Shown: piece after piece, positions 1 to 11,397 of the stretch
Layout: every line of letters starts with the position of its first letter
Position numbering within the stretch: the stretch's first letter is position 1
Origin: Gigaspora rosea
Lineage: Eukaryota; Glomeromycota; Glomeromycetes; Diversisporales; Gigasporaceae
NCBI GenBank assembly: GCA_003550325.1
Contig: QKWP01000347.1
Coordinates: 283,561-347,560, forward strand
Direction: 5' to 3'
DNA length: 64,000 bases
Translations under genes and position numbers: made by a program
The notes under the pieces: model-generated
The model's database searches: none
What the model was told of the DNA's origin: nothing
What the model saw: the letters and a program-made list of their open reading frames with translations, nothing else

Positions 1-514
1 TATTAATATTTTATAGCAGTAATATTAAAATTGGCTTTTTATTGAGGTGAAGGTGACACACGGGTTGTTACATCAGACCTATACATAATATAGTTATTAT
101 AGAATTGTGTAAATAACTGAATTTGTGTGAATTTGCCTGTATCACATGGCCTTCGGCCATATGACCCTTGTTAATTTAGTTATTTTCTACAACCTATGCA
201 ATTACTATAACATATATTACTCCCACAAATAACCTCCACCCTCATACCTATATGCTAAAAGAAGAAATACACACAACAAAAAAAATTAAAAATAAAAAAA
301 ACATACAAAAAGTACAAAAGCTGATTATACTGGTCCTGTGCTGTGTTACGCACTGCACAGCTACCCTAATTTTTAAGACTTATGATTATTTGATAATTGC
401 AATGCAAACCAACTCAAAATAAATTACCTGATGTAATTGCTAAAATAGTAAGTAGTTTTTTCATAAAAAAATTTTTAATAATGTGAATGCGGATGAACTC
501 AACCTTAATCATAT
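1..514. other. AT-rich non-coding stretch
   Basis: No coding signal was seen. A short GC-rich hairpin-capable segment at about 331-372 (CTGTGC ... GCACAG followed by CTACCCTAATTT) is echoed at 1414-1457 and 52381-52422, so it may be the end of a repeat family. Confidence 0.5.
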
Positions 515-643
515 CAGTGTTTTGGACGAAACTCAAATTTGCAAGTCAAAACTGGTTCAGAGGTTTTAGACTTATAGGGCGAAACTAAAATTCTTCGGTG
601 CAAACCATTTTGAATTTGAAATTTAGTTTTGCCTGAAACACTG
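515..643. repeat. hAT-like MITE, 129 bp
   Basis: The ends are inverted copies starting CAGTGTTT, which fits the hAT terminal pattern YARNG. The flanking 8-mers are aatcatat (507-514) and aatcatag (644-651), a target duplication with one mismatch. The inside is non-coding, so the element is non-autonomous. Confidence 0.7.
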
Positions 644-651
644 AATCATAG

Positions 652-1037
652 AGAAACCATGATAATTTGATGCAAACTAACTTGTCCACATACTGTGGTT
701 ACTACAATAGTAAGTTCTCAGTTTGTTACAATAACTCAATATAAATTAGAATAATTTCAATTTCTAATTTAGAATGAATTATATAGAAGTTCCAATAATT
801 CAAATACAAATTGATTTAACCTTAATCAGAATAGAGTATTATTGAACCATAACAGAATTTTTATAATAGTAATCACAATAATTTGAATATGAACCAACTT
901 AACCGCATACTGAAATATCAAGTAAGGTTGTACAAAATTTTTTGTAATAATCTGCAATTGTAATGATTTCACAAAAAGCTAAACTAATTCAATCTTAACA
1001 ACTCAGATATCAAGGAAATTTATAATTATTATGCTTC
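652..1037. other. AT-rich non-coding stretch
   Basis: Nothing recognisable beyond AT-rich sequence with scattered short repeats. Confidence 0.4.
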
Positions 1038-1183
1038 GGGTCATTGGGCATTAGTGGATTGATCCTTGACAGTAGTAACAGAAATACATGACTAATACTG
1101 ATTGGCTGCATAAGCAGCTGATCAGTATCAGCTATGATTTCAGTTATTATTGTCAAGGAACAATTCACTAATACAAGTGACCC
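1038..1183. repeat. Fold-back element, about 146 bp
   Basis: The two halves are long imperfect inverted copies: GGGTCATTGGGCATTAGTGG at the left and its counterpart ending CACTAATACAAGTGACCC at the right, meeting near GCAGCTGATCAG. It could form a near-full-length hairpin. No convincing target duplication was seen. Confidence 0.6.
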
Positions 1184-2700
1184 AAGATATTAAATTATCA
1201 GATATCTTATATTTTTCTTTTAAAACATAATAGCACTATTGAAATATTTGTGAAAATAAGAAAATCAGGCATTTTACTTAATAAAATCTTTGTGGTAAAT
1301 GTAAGCTATTGTTCTAGTATGCTGAGGTTCATTTTGTTCGTATTAAATTTATTAGTACAGATATCTTGATAGGTTAATTGAACAAAATATTATCACAAAT
1401 ATTGCTGGTCGTACTGGTCCTGTGCGGCATCGCATGCTGCGAAGCTATCTTATAGTAACTTGTTTATTAATAGAAATGATCTACATACCCTCTAAACAAA
1501 TAATGATAATGCATAATTTTATAATTACAGGTCTTGGTAAATATACATACTGGTAATATTAGCACTATACTAATACATAATGTCATATGACTTCACTGAT
1601 TGAATTTAGTAATATAACCTGTTATGACCTGGTCATGTGCCAACATTAGTAAACCTTCCATCCCCTTCATTTTACTCCTGTAAAACTCCATTGCTGGTGC
1701 ACTCTATTACTCGATCATAGCCTGCAACCATTAGGGTTCAGGATTACCATTTAGTAGGTAGTATTAATGTTGTTGATATTCATGAGGACGTTTGAAATCT
1801 TATTTTTTCATGTCTCATGAGAACATACCTTTAGATTTGAGAATATTTAATATTCTGTTAATGTTCTCTTTGAAAAAAAATTTGAGGGCATGATTAATAT
1901 TTGAAAAAGTGTTCTCCATATAAGTATAATTGCATAATTTCAAATGGAGTTAACAATTAGAAATCGAGAGCATTTTGGATTCACCAAAAAGTAAATGAAT
2001 GTACAGTACATAAAGGATGAGGAAAAGTTGGACAAGATTGTGAATAAATGTTCGATACAAGAAATATAAGAAAGTAAGAATGAACAAATTTTTACAGTTG
2101 AGAACACAATGTATTTCTGAGAACAATAAATTATATAAATTTGTTCTAATGAAAACATCTCAAAACAGATTTCGAACACTGATCGTAAGGTCCATATTTC
2201 CTAATTCCAACTAAATCCCATCTTATGCAATGTTCATGAGCTAACTTTCACTAATTTATTTGCACCATTTTAAATGGCTATAAATAGAGATAGCAAATAG
2301 CAGTTTCTCCAACAATCCTGCGTGGGATAAGATAACAAATCTGCAGGTTTCTTAATTTTTTTTTGCATCTAATAAAAAAACCACACAGAAATTATTATTG
2401 AAAATCAATTTTCTTGTTCAAATTTGTTATTTCTTATAACTTTATTTATTACAAATAAGAAATGCTTAATTAAATAAATAATTTTAACTAGAAATACATG
2501 TTTCTATATAAAAATATATTAAGCATTGTCCCAAATTTGAAATTTGTGAATTAGAGAGATTCGAATTTCCCATTAGTTTTACCCAAAATTTGCACGTAGT
2601 TCACCTTTTTCTTATTTAGTATTATTTTTATTTTTGTATAGTGCATTAAATGTTAGTTAATTTTGAAAGAAAAAAATCTGTTCTACATGATGATTCCCAA
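1184..2700. other. AT-rich non-coding stretch
   Basis: No coding or structural signal was recognised, apart from a second copy of the short GC-rich hairpin motif at 1414-1457. Confidence 0.4.
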
Positions 2701-2944
2701 ATGATCTTTTCTTTTCGTTTAAATAATATAACGCGCAAATGTGTTAGCACGTTAACGTGTTTGCATATAATGTGTGCATTAGAATAACAGTTACCAAATT
2801 CAAAAGTTGAGATAGCACGTAAACGTGTTTGGTTTAAAAATAATCTTTTGATAACATGTCAACGTGCCGGATAGCACATTAGTATGTTCTAACGTTAGCT
2901 CTATAAGAAAAGTGGTTCGGGGTATGGTGCAGGAAAATAGTGTA

Positions 2945-3096
2945 CAAGTCACTCTTGTTATAGTGAAGTAGTCCGTTCCATAGTAAAAATTTTTAAAAAT
3001 TTCATTATATCGAGAGGATATTAGTAAATTCACTATATCGAGAGAATTTTTATATAGACTGGTTTTAACGAGGTTCATTATAATGAGAGTGACTTG
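2945..3096. repeat. TA-flanked MITE, 152 bp
   Basis: The ends are inverted repeats CAAGTCACTCTTGTTATA and TATAATGAGAGTGACTTG, each flanked by TA (2943-2944 and 3097-3098). That is the Tc1/mariner target pattern. The interior carries repeated TATATCGAGAG words and no coding sequence. Confidence 0.6.
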
Positions 3097-3289
3097 TATA
3101 TGCATGGGATCCCTATAAAAACTCGATACACAGAAATGCATGTATAAATACGAAATTGTATGCGGGTAAGTATGGGTTTCATAATCACTGCACGGAAATT
3201 GCACGGAAACTGATCATCCAAAAAATTTATACATGTTATCACACAAGAAATCAAAATCTGTGCACTATCGTGCATAGTATTATATCCAT

Positions 3290-3870
3290 ATATTGACGTG
3301 TATTAATCTTAATGATCACATAATTTCCGTGCACTAACGTGTACAATCGTTAAGATTCTTAACGATCATAATTTTCGTGCACTAACGTGCACAATCGTTA
3401 AGATTCTTAACGATCATAATTTTCGTGCACTGACGTGCACAATCGTTAAGATTCTTAATGATCATAATCATAATTTTTGTGCTCTGACGTGCACAATCGT
3501 TAAGATTCTTAACGATCAAAATTTCAGTGCACTAACGTCATGATCATCACAATCGTTAAGATTCCTTAACGATCAATTTTAATGATCATTTCTGTTCATG
3601 ATATTATGATCGTTGCAATCGTTAAGACTCCTTAACGATCATAATTTCAGTGCATTAATATCATGATCGTCACAATTGTTAAGATTCTTAACGATCATAA
3701 TTTTTGTGCATGATATCACAATTGTCACAATTTTTAAGATCCTTAACGATCATAATTTCATGTACTAACGTGATAATCATTAAAATCCTCGATCATAATT
3801 CCGTGCATTAATGTGATGATCGTTAAGATTCTTAATGATTATAAATTCCGTGCATTGACGCGCACAAAAA
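3290..3870. repeat. Minisatellite of ~50-bp palindromic units
   Basis: About eleven tandem units decay from left to right. Each pairs a GTGCACTAACGTGCAC-type core with CGTTAAGATTCTTAACG, itself a near-perfect palindrome, followed by ATCATAATTT. The first units (3326-3470) are almost identical. Later ones acquire CATGATCATCACAATCG in place of the ACGTGCAC core. Confidence 0.9.
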
Positions 3871-3879
3871 CATTCATTT

Positions 3880-4660
3880 TGTTTTGTTGTTTTTTTTTGT
3901 TTTTTTTTTGCACTTAACAATAATAATTTCTGTGTATTGATGCGCACAAATTACATTTGATTTGTAAGCAAATAAATTTTTCTTTTTTTTTTTTTGTTTA
4001 CTATAATTTTTATTATTTTCTTTTATTTTTTATAATTTTTTTTTAAAACTCATTAATTTTTATATAATTTTTTTTAGTTATTGACATTGATTTTAAACCA
4101 TCCTTTAGAGTTATTGCCTTGGAAGTTGCTCTTTTGGAATCACGATTATTATTGGTATATGTTTTTTCATTATTTTTGGTAGTATCGTTGCTTTATTTTT
4201 TTTACTATTATTTTTTATTTTTTTTTATTACTTTCTGTTTTATATTATTGCATTTTAGTATCTCTGTACTGCCATTGGAGTTGCCACAATCGGAGTTGTT
4301 CCTATTCGAGTTATTTCTAGAGTAGTCATTTCGAATTTTTTTTTAAACCTTTCATTTTGGTATTATTACTTTGTTTTTTTCAATATTATTATTTGCTGGG
4401 TTATTTTTAAAGTTGGTAGTTTTAGTAATTAGAAGTATTTTCTTATTCGATATGTAAATTATTAAATTAAAGAATTTGTATTATAAAATTTAATTAATAA
4501 AATAATTAAAATTAGTTAATAAAATACAAAATTTAATTAATAAAACTTATAAAATTTAGTTAATAAAATTATAAAATTTAGTTAATAAAATAATGCATAT
4601 ACGATGATATATGTTATTATGTATATGTGTATGGATATATGCTATTATATATTACCTACA
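3880..4660. other. T-rich low-complexity DNA
   Basis: Poly-T tracts dominate up to 4440. From about 4480 to 4590 there are short tandem repeats of a TTAATAAAATTATAAAATTTAG type. The open frame at 4119-4325 is made of Phe/Leu runs and is not accepted as a gene. Confidence 0.6.
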
Positions 4661-5510
4661 CGTAAATATGCACGAGACAATGCACGAAAAAACACTTAAA
4701 TTTACACGTTAGTACGTGCACCATTGCATGGAATTCGCGCCCTTTTACGTGCTGTAAATGTGCTTTCCCATACATTGTCTCATATAGATTTACATGCAGG
4801 TTCGTGTGGTTCCATATCCAAACTTTCTTGTGTATTGCAGTATAATTCTGTGCTGCAATTTGTTATAGGGGATAGTACGGATCATGTAGCACGTATTGGC
4901 ACGTTTTACGAAATGGCACGTTTAAAAATGACATGGATACTACGGTAATAGATGGCACGTTATATACATCACACGGATTAGATAACACACATATGCACGT
5001 TGCACGTGATGGCACGTCTTACAATTTCACAGAATAGCACATGTTAAAAGTGATACATGCTCATTTTACGAATTACAAGAAGAGCGAAGGATCAAACCGA
5101 TTTTTTTAAAAAAAATTGCAATATCTCAAAAACTCGCAAGTAAGCCTGCTCTGGATAACTTAAGGAAAATTACTTGCAAGATTTACATATTTGCAGTTGC
5201 TTTAGTTTCCAGATATGTACATACTCCAACTATTATCTAGTCCTCTTCAAATAAAATGTCTTGGAATGTGGGCCATAAATTATGTTTATTTATCCGGACC
5301 ACTCACGTGCCATCGGCTCCATGTCGATTGGGTTAGTAAACTGCTACAAAAGGCACGATTTACATGATTTCACGTTAAATTGGCACGAGTATACGGCACC
5401 GATTCCTGTGCCAACTCAAACGATGCACATGCAAACCCGGCCCATAGCATGTGCCACTCAACCACGTGCCTATATACTGTTTTTCCATGTGATTCCGGGC
5501 CACTTTTCTT
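4660..5510. repeat. Region dense in GCACGTT / CACGTG words
   Basis: GCACGT, TGCACG, GGCACG and CACGTG recur every few tens of bases without a fixed period, in the same word family as the satellite at 3.3-3.9 kb. It looks like degenerate satellite. The short open frames here (4724-4948, 5282-5560) show no family signature. Confidence 0.5.
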
Positions 5511-5519
5511 ATAGGGCAG

Positions 5520-5836
5520 GGGTTCGTATTATTTCGCCGATAGTCACTTCACCGACATAACATTTCACTGACAAATACTCACCGACAAGTTCATTTTACC
5601 AACTGTTTGTTTCACCGAAGTTCATTTTACCGACAAGTTTTTTTTTCAAAAAGCACCCTAACTTTAGCTCTAATTCTACCTAATTTACCCTGACCCTAAC
5701 AAAAATGACCAGAATTACTTTGTCGGTAAAATGAGCTTCGGTGAAATAAACTGTCAGTAAAATGAACTTGTTGGTGAATAATTGTTGGTGAAATGTTATG
5801 TCGGTGAAGTGATTGTCGATTAATTGATTGCCACCC
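5520..5836. repeat. Fold-back transposon with 9-bp target duplication (MULE-like)
   Basis: The halves are inverted copies of a CACTTCACCGACATAACATT-type sequence with repeated CACCGACA / TGTCGGTG words. Ends are GGGG at the left and CACCC at the right. The 9-mer atagggcag is present perfectly on both sides (5511-5519 and 5837-5845). A 9-bp duplication is typical of Mutator-like elements. The middle holds CCCTAAC-like words. No transposase is present. Confidence 0.75.
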
Positions 5837-5845
5837 ATAGGGCAG

Positions 5846-6124
5846 TATATTAAATTTAAATGTATATAAGCACAAGCTCTTAATATACCGTACTAATGTA
5901 GGCCAGACATTATATTAATGCCGCCATATGATATGGTAATGTCAAACTGATAAGTTTATTTTCGATCATATTAAAATCCCACGCAGCTTCAGTCATTTCC
6001 AGCTTCAGCCATGACAATTATTAATAAAATCTAGGATATTTTATCGCTTTTGCAAAAATGTAAGATTTTTGCAAAGTATATACAATAGCAATCATAAATA
6101 ATGCAACAACAAAATTTTAAGTTA
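5846..6124. other. AT-rich flank of the Ty3 element
   Basis: Non-coding. It ends in GTTA, the 4-bp target duplication of the retrotransposon. Confidence 0.4.
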
Positions 6125-6705
6125 TGTTACAGGCAGAAACGTATCCTTTTATATAAAATGTACGAAAGTAGAGTTTTATTACTTAATATAACTCGCTAGA
6201 GGTGTGACAATAGTGATTTGACAATTTATTAAAAAGTTTATTATTAGTTTTATTACAGAGAAATTTAGGAATATATTATAGGGTATTTATTATAATCTCC
6301 TAGGGGTATGTTATTCTTTTACAAGAGGGAAATTACAGAGCTTTTATAACTTTTACTAGATTAACGAACTGAGGAGGTTTAAGGATTAATCGATCTTTCA
6401 TCACGAAGGATCACGGTACCATCACTAGTCTCCGATCACAGATGGATCCCGGTATAATCACTATAACTAAAGGGTTTACGAAATTGATTATTACATGATA
6501 AGTACTATATGATTATAGTAACAATGGCTATCTTTACAATGTTTAATAACTATTTTTAAGTAATCCTTAATTCATGATTTCTTCTCTTTAGGTTCCTTGA
6601 ATTACTTTGCCATAAAGTGAGCCGGAGTATGTATGATCGATCGTGGACTGCCAATATGCATGATTAATTGATGTGGTGCAGTGTACTTTAAATGAATATT
6701 CATCA
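6125..6705 (-). repeat. 3' LTR of the Ty3 element
   Basis: It matches 14774-15297 over nearly its full length, with scattered substitutions and the extra block around 6383-6434. On the minus strand it begins TGATGAATATT where the 5' LTR has TGTCACGGGGATAAT, so this end has diverged. The preceding minus-strand bases CATGGGGTAAACG are a weak polypurine-tract candidate. Confidence 0.88.
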
Positions 6706-7528
6706 CGTTTACCCCATGATATTCGCCCAGACCTATTTTATGTGTACCACATATAAATATCTCCTTAAAATATGATTTGTGTATTATTATGTCGTCATAG
6801 TTTATTGTTTTATATTTAAGGTAATTTTATTTAAATTAATGCTCTTATTCTTGTCTAGAATAGTATTATTTTAATAATTTTCTATTTATGGCATTTTAAT
6901 TATATTCCCTTTTTTGGTACGTAAGTTGTATATGCCTTTCTGGAGTACCTTATGGACAACGAAAGGTCCTTTCCACTTCGAATGTAATTTGTGGCTTTTA
7001 GAGTGCTGTTGAGAAGCCTTGTATACTAATACTAGGTCTCCTTTTTTTAATTCTTTCATAGGTGATAAATCTTGATCATGCCTTTTCTTAGCACTTTCTT
7101 GTGCTTTTTCTATTCTTTTAATAACATTATTTCTTACTTTAGGTAATACTTCGATTAGATCAAAAAGTCTCTGAAGGAATGTTCCTTCTAACAATTCTTC
7201 ATTCTCATTGGGATAAATGGGAAATCGAGCTTCTCTCCCATATACTAATAGGAACAGAGAAATTTTTGTCGTGTTTTGCTTAGCAGTTCAGTATGTGAAG
7301 AGTACTGATGGTATGAGTGAATCCTATTCCCTTCGTTTGTGACTAGTTTAGCAATAGATTCACATAACGTTTTGTTGAATTGTTCCACTAATCCATTGTC
7401 TGTGAATGATAGGGCGTGGAGTAATGGTAGTTAATGGTGAATTTTTTTAGAAATTCATCCATTAGATTATTACGAAAATGTGTTCCTCGATCGGATAGTA
7501 AGTATTGTGGGCATCCGTGGTGATATAT

Positions 7529-8848
7529 TGTTACAGTACCGGAAGCCTTTTTTAATTTCGATAAAGTAACAATCACACGGCTCCTGAGATCCCTTACTTC
7601 GGGCGTGAAGCGGTGTGCAAGAGGGAAGTATAGTTCCTTTTATGTCTGTAAGAAACTACACACTTCTCTGAGGCAGTTCGGTATAAAACAACAAGAGATA
7701 ATACACAGTTTATTAATTTAACAAGAGGGCTATTACAAGGTGTCTGTTACTTAGAAATCCCAAGAGTTTATTAATAATAAGAGAGGAGGATAAATAATAT
7801 AAAGGTAAAGATAAAATACAATGTCTGGATCTGTCTAAAACTAAGGGAAATAAGGTGGGTTTATATATCTATTGAGCTAAGCGTCGCTTAGCATCGTTAA
7901 GCGTCGCTAAGCGTCATTAAGCGTCACTAAGCGTCGTTAAGCATCGCTAAGCATCATTAAGCGTCGCTAAGCGTCATTAAGCGTCGCTAAGTGTCATTGA
8001 GTGTCATTGCACATCAATTTCGCATATCACTATTACTAAATACAGTTATTACAAAATTTCCTTATTAAGTTCTAATTTTCAAACTAATTTCTACCAAAAT
8101 TAAAACCTATTCTATAACAATATGATATCTTCATATTGTTGACCTGTAAAATATCACAAAAACGGACATAACATTTGAACCAGTAATCCAAATTCGATGA
8201 AACTACCGCCATTCGACTCAGCTCGCCGAGACGGTTCGAATGAGATATAGTACGTCCCTGTACGACCTCTGGTTGCCAAGATAGGAGTCATCAAACATTT
8301 ACTTCTATACTTATTAATAGATCAGCAATCTGATTGGCTAGGCGATTGCTGCGGGCAAAATCGTAGATCTGACATATCTAAAAGATGTCATATTTATAGC
8401 TTATATTCTAGATATCTCATATATTACATTTATATCATTTATTACATATATTATATTTATACTAGTTATACTATATATTTTATTAATAGTAGTTGTAGTA
8501 TATATTACTCATGTAAAAGATATTGACTGTTACATTTGTAAAATTTCAAAAAGTATAAAAGTGGCTGATGTGGACCCAAGTTCAACATCGAGTCTTCATA
8601 CTCTTTCAATAATAAAAAACAACTATTAACTACACAAATCAAACAGTTATTAGTATCCTCATATACTTTTAATTGTAGCCTCTTTCGTAATTGCAAATTG
8701 CCTTAAATCTTCTTTGTTAAGTTTTCTTAAAAACGCCATACTGACTTAGATATACCACAGTAACAAAGTTTGAAGTTACACAAAGTGTTCACTGTCTAAG
8801 ATCACTCTAGTTACCTAATATCTTTGAAGAAGTGGATATAGGATAACA
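7529..8848. mobile_element. Probable solo LTR inside the integrase
   Basis: The segment begins TGTTACAGTA and ends GGATAACA, short LTR-type inverted ends (TGTTA/TAACA), and is flanked by ATAT on both sides. It interrupts the conserved integrase text between ...VADFLY and ...HHGCPQ. No coding domains lie inside. The 4-bp flank is weak evidence in AT-rich DNA, and ignoring the insert does not give a clean frame. The termini and 4-bp duplication resemble those of the host element. Confidence 0.55.
7879..8010. repeat. Minisatellite of ~10-bp GCGTCGCTAA units
   Basis: About a dozen tandem variants of GCGTCGCTAA / GCGTCATTAA lie within the solo LTR candidate. They are markedly more GC-rich than the surroundings. 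Confidence 0.85.
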
Positions 8849-9026
8849 ATATAAAAAGTCGGCCACTTCTTGAGCATTGGCATTTTTAATTGCTCTAGCT
8901 TCAGGCCACTTGGTCATGTAGTTGGTAGCGACTACAATGTATCTATTACCTTTAGAAGTTACAGGTAATTTTCCAACTATATCGATTCTGATTTTATAAA
9001 ATGGGGCCTCAATCGGGATTGGGTGT

Positions 9027-10049
9027 ACTTTACTGACACTTAAAAAAAAGTATATATGTTTTTATAATAAAATAATAATATTTTGAAAATATAATAAATA
9101 TGCTTTTATATAAAAAAATATTTTAATAATATTTTTATAATATATTAATAATATAATAAAAATTTTAAAAATAAAATAAAAATTTAAATCTGTTTTAAAA
9201 ATATTATAAAATTATTATAAAAACATTATTATTATATTTTAAAAATAGTTTAAAATAAATTGTTTAAAAATATTTTAAAATATTATTTTAATATTATTAA
9301 AAATATTATAAAAACATTATTGCTATATTTTAAAAATACTTTAAAATAAATTTTTTAAAAATGTTTTTAAAGCATTATTTTAATATTATCAAAATTATTA
9401 TAAAAACATTATTATTATTATTTAAAAATAACTTAAAATAAACTTTTAAAAATGTTTTTAATACATTATTAAAAATATTGTAAAAATATTATTATTATAT
9501 TTTAAAAAAAAATTTAAATAATTTTTTTAAAATATTTTTAAAACATTATTTTAATATTATTAAAAATATTATAAAAACATTATTATTATATTTTAAAAAT
9601 ATATTAAAATAAGTTTTTTAAAAATATTTTTTAAACCAAAATTATTTTTAAAAAATGCTTATATCTCGTAATTTTGCTTATGAAACCATCCTTCGTATTT
9701 TAACAAAAAATCTTTTTTGTGAGATTTTGGGGTAAACACATTTGTCTAAATCATTATATTATTAATTTGTTTTATTTATATTATATTTAATATTATAAAA
9801 TATATTATAATATGATATATTTATATAATATAAATATTTATATTATACTATAAATATGAAATTTATTTAGTTTAATAATGTTTTAAAAATGTTTTTATTA
9901 ATATTACTAAAACAGTTTTAATATATATTATTTATATTATTATTATTAACTTATAATTAGTAATTATAACATTTTTTAAAACATAATAAAAACATAATTA
10001 ATATATAATAATAATATTTTCAATTTTTTTATAGTTTCAGTGAAGTAAC
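9027..10049. mobile_element. AT-rich 1-kb MITE inside the integrase
   Basis: The insert has imperfect inverted ends (ACTTTACTGACACT at left, AGTTTCAGTGAAGT at right). It is flanked by GGGTGT at 9021-9026 and 10050-10055. Ignoring the insert and one GGGTGT lets the integrase frame read straight from the zinc domain into the catalytic core, which strongly supports these borders. The body is almost pure A/T (TTTTAAAAATATT-type repeats). Confidence 0.75.
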
Positions 10050-10574
10050 GGGTGTTTTGCTAAAGTTTTACCTCTTCTTTGGCAGAAATCACAGGTACGG
10101 ATGAACTGTCAGATATCGGTATACATTTGTGGCCAGTAATATTTAGCCCTTACTTTGTTGAACATGATATCAATTCCAAAATGACCTCCTAACGAATGGG
10201 TATGGATTAAGTGTAAAATAGGTTCAACTTCATACTTTTGAATCACTCTCAATAAATGATTAATCTTATGTTTATTTTTTTTATAGATTAATCCATCCTT
10301 TACGGCGAAGAATTGGCTTTGGGTTTGAAGGCTTCGACATTCTTGTGGAGTTAACTTCTTTGGTAGTATATGCTCCAACAAGTAGTTTCTTAGTAATTGA
10401 TATCGTAGCGGTTCCATCTCTTTTATTTGCCAGGACACCGACTACCTGGGCTGGATTGTTTCTTAAAGTCAGATTTCGTTGGAAAATCTGGTAGAATCTT
10501 TCCTTCTGGATTATTTTTTTTTTTGGTTTTATTTAATTTTAATTCTAATTACACTAATCAGGTTCAACCTCCCG

Positions 10575-10720
10575 TGGTACTTATTTGTGGTAGCTAACCC
10601 CGTCAGTACCAGGCTTGATACACATCTTACAGGTTGAACAATCCTCAATTTTTGCGCAGTACTTATTCGTGGTAGCTAACCCCACCAGTACCAGGCTTGA
10701 TACGTGTCTTATGGGTAGAG
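10575..10720. repeat. Two-copy direct repeat, ~79-bp period
   Basis: Two copies contain GTACTTATT.GTGGTAGCTAA and AGTACCAGGCTTGATAC (about 10578-10636 and 10657-10715). They lie in the non-coding part between RNase H and integrase, so this is probably another small insertion or duplication. Confidence 0.7.
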
Positions 10721-11397
10721 TACTCCCTTTTTTTGTCTGTTAGTGTAGTTAAAGAAATTAAAATATTTGTATATATATATATTTATTATTATTTTTTGAA
10801 CTTCTTATTAAAGTTCTTAATAATTTAACATTTAGAAGATTTCGATTTAAACTTTAGGTATTTAGTTATCTTCATTACTTCTGATTATCGAAGTAAGGAA
10901 TAAAAGGAATTATTAGTACTTATATAATAACAGGAATAAAGGTAAAAAAAGTCGAGAATGCTGAAGACGTTAAAGGCGCGAAGAAAGTGGAAAAAGACTG
11001 GTAATAAAATTTTTAATTATTATGATTTAATATAGTATTATAACTAATCTAGTATGATAGGTAAAGTAAGTGGTTTTCAGAAAAAATTCAGATATTGGAG
11101 TTGAAGGCGGGAGATCGAAAGATTAGAAAAAGCGTTCTGAAGTTATATTAGAAGGAGCACCAATGAGTGGGGAGGGAAGTAGCAGTCCTTTCTCTTTCTG
11201 ATAAACTTTTTGATTTTGAGATGATGTTAATAAAAGCTAAGTATCCTTTGTGGTTCTTTTTATTCACTTCCTCCACTTGATGCCTGCTTATCATTTTAGA
11301 ATCCCATATTATGAAAATGGCAAATTCTTCATCCTTTAATTCTGATATCGCGTTCCTAATTAGATAAAGTTCCGGTTCAATATCGATCGCCTCAAGT

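Larger units (their letters stand above)
6886..10438 (-). pseudogene. Ty3 integrase, interrupted
   Basis: On the minus strand the frame from 10438 carries the H2C2 zinc-binding start (HTHSLGGHFG) and stops at TGA 10109-10111. Reading past it gives the expected TCDFC pair of cysteines. The catalytic core continues at 9020-8853 (IDIVGKLP ... TKWPEARAI) and 7528-7388 (HGCPQYLLSDRGTHF). The C-terminal domain lies at 7194-6886 (KLHSKWKGPFVV). Two insertions, 9027-10049 and 7529-8848, split it. Ty3 integrases join element cDNA to the genome; this copy is dead. Confidence 0.9.

Noticed and set aside
3290..3870. CRISPR-like spaced repeats
   Set aside because: The units are contiguous and drift gradually; there are no unique spacers of fixed length and no cas genes, and the genome is eukaryotic.
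4119..4325. 68-aa hydrophobic frame resembling a membrane protein
   Set aside because: It is Phe/Leu runs from T-rich low-complexity DNA.
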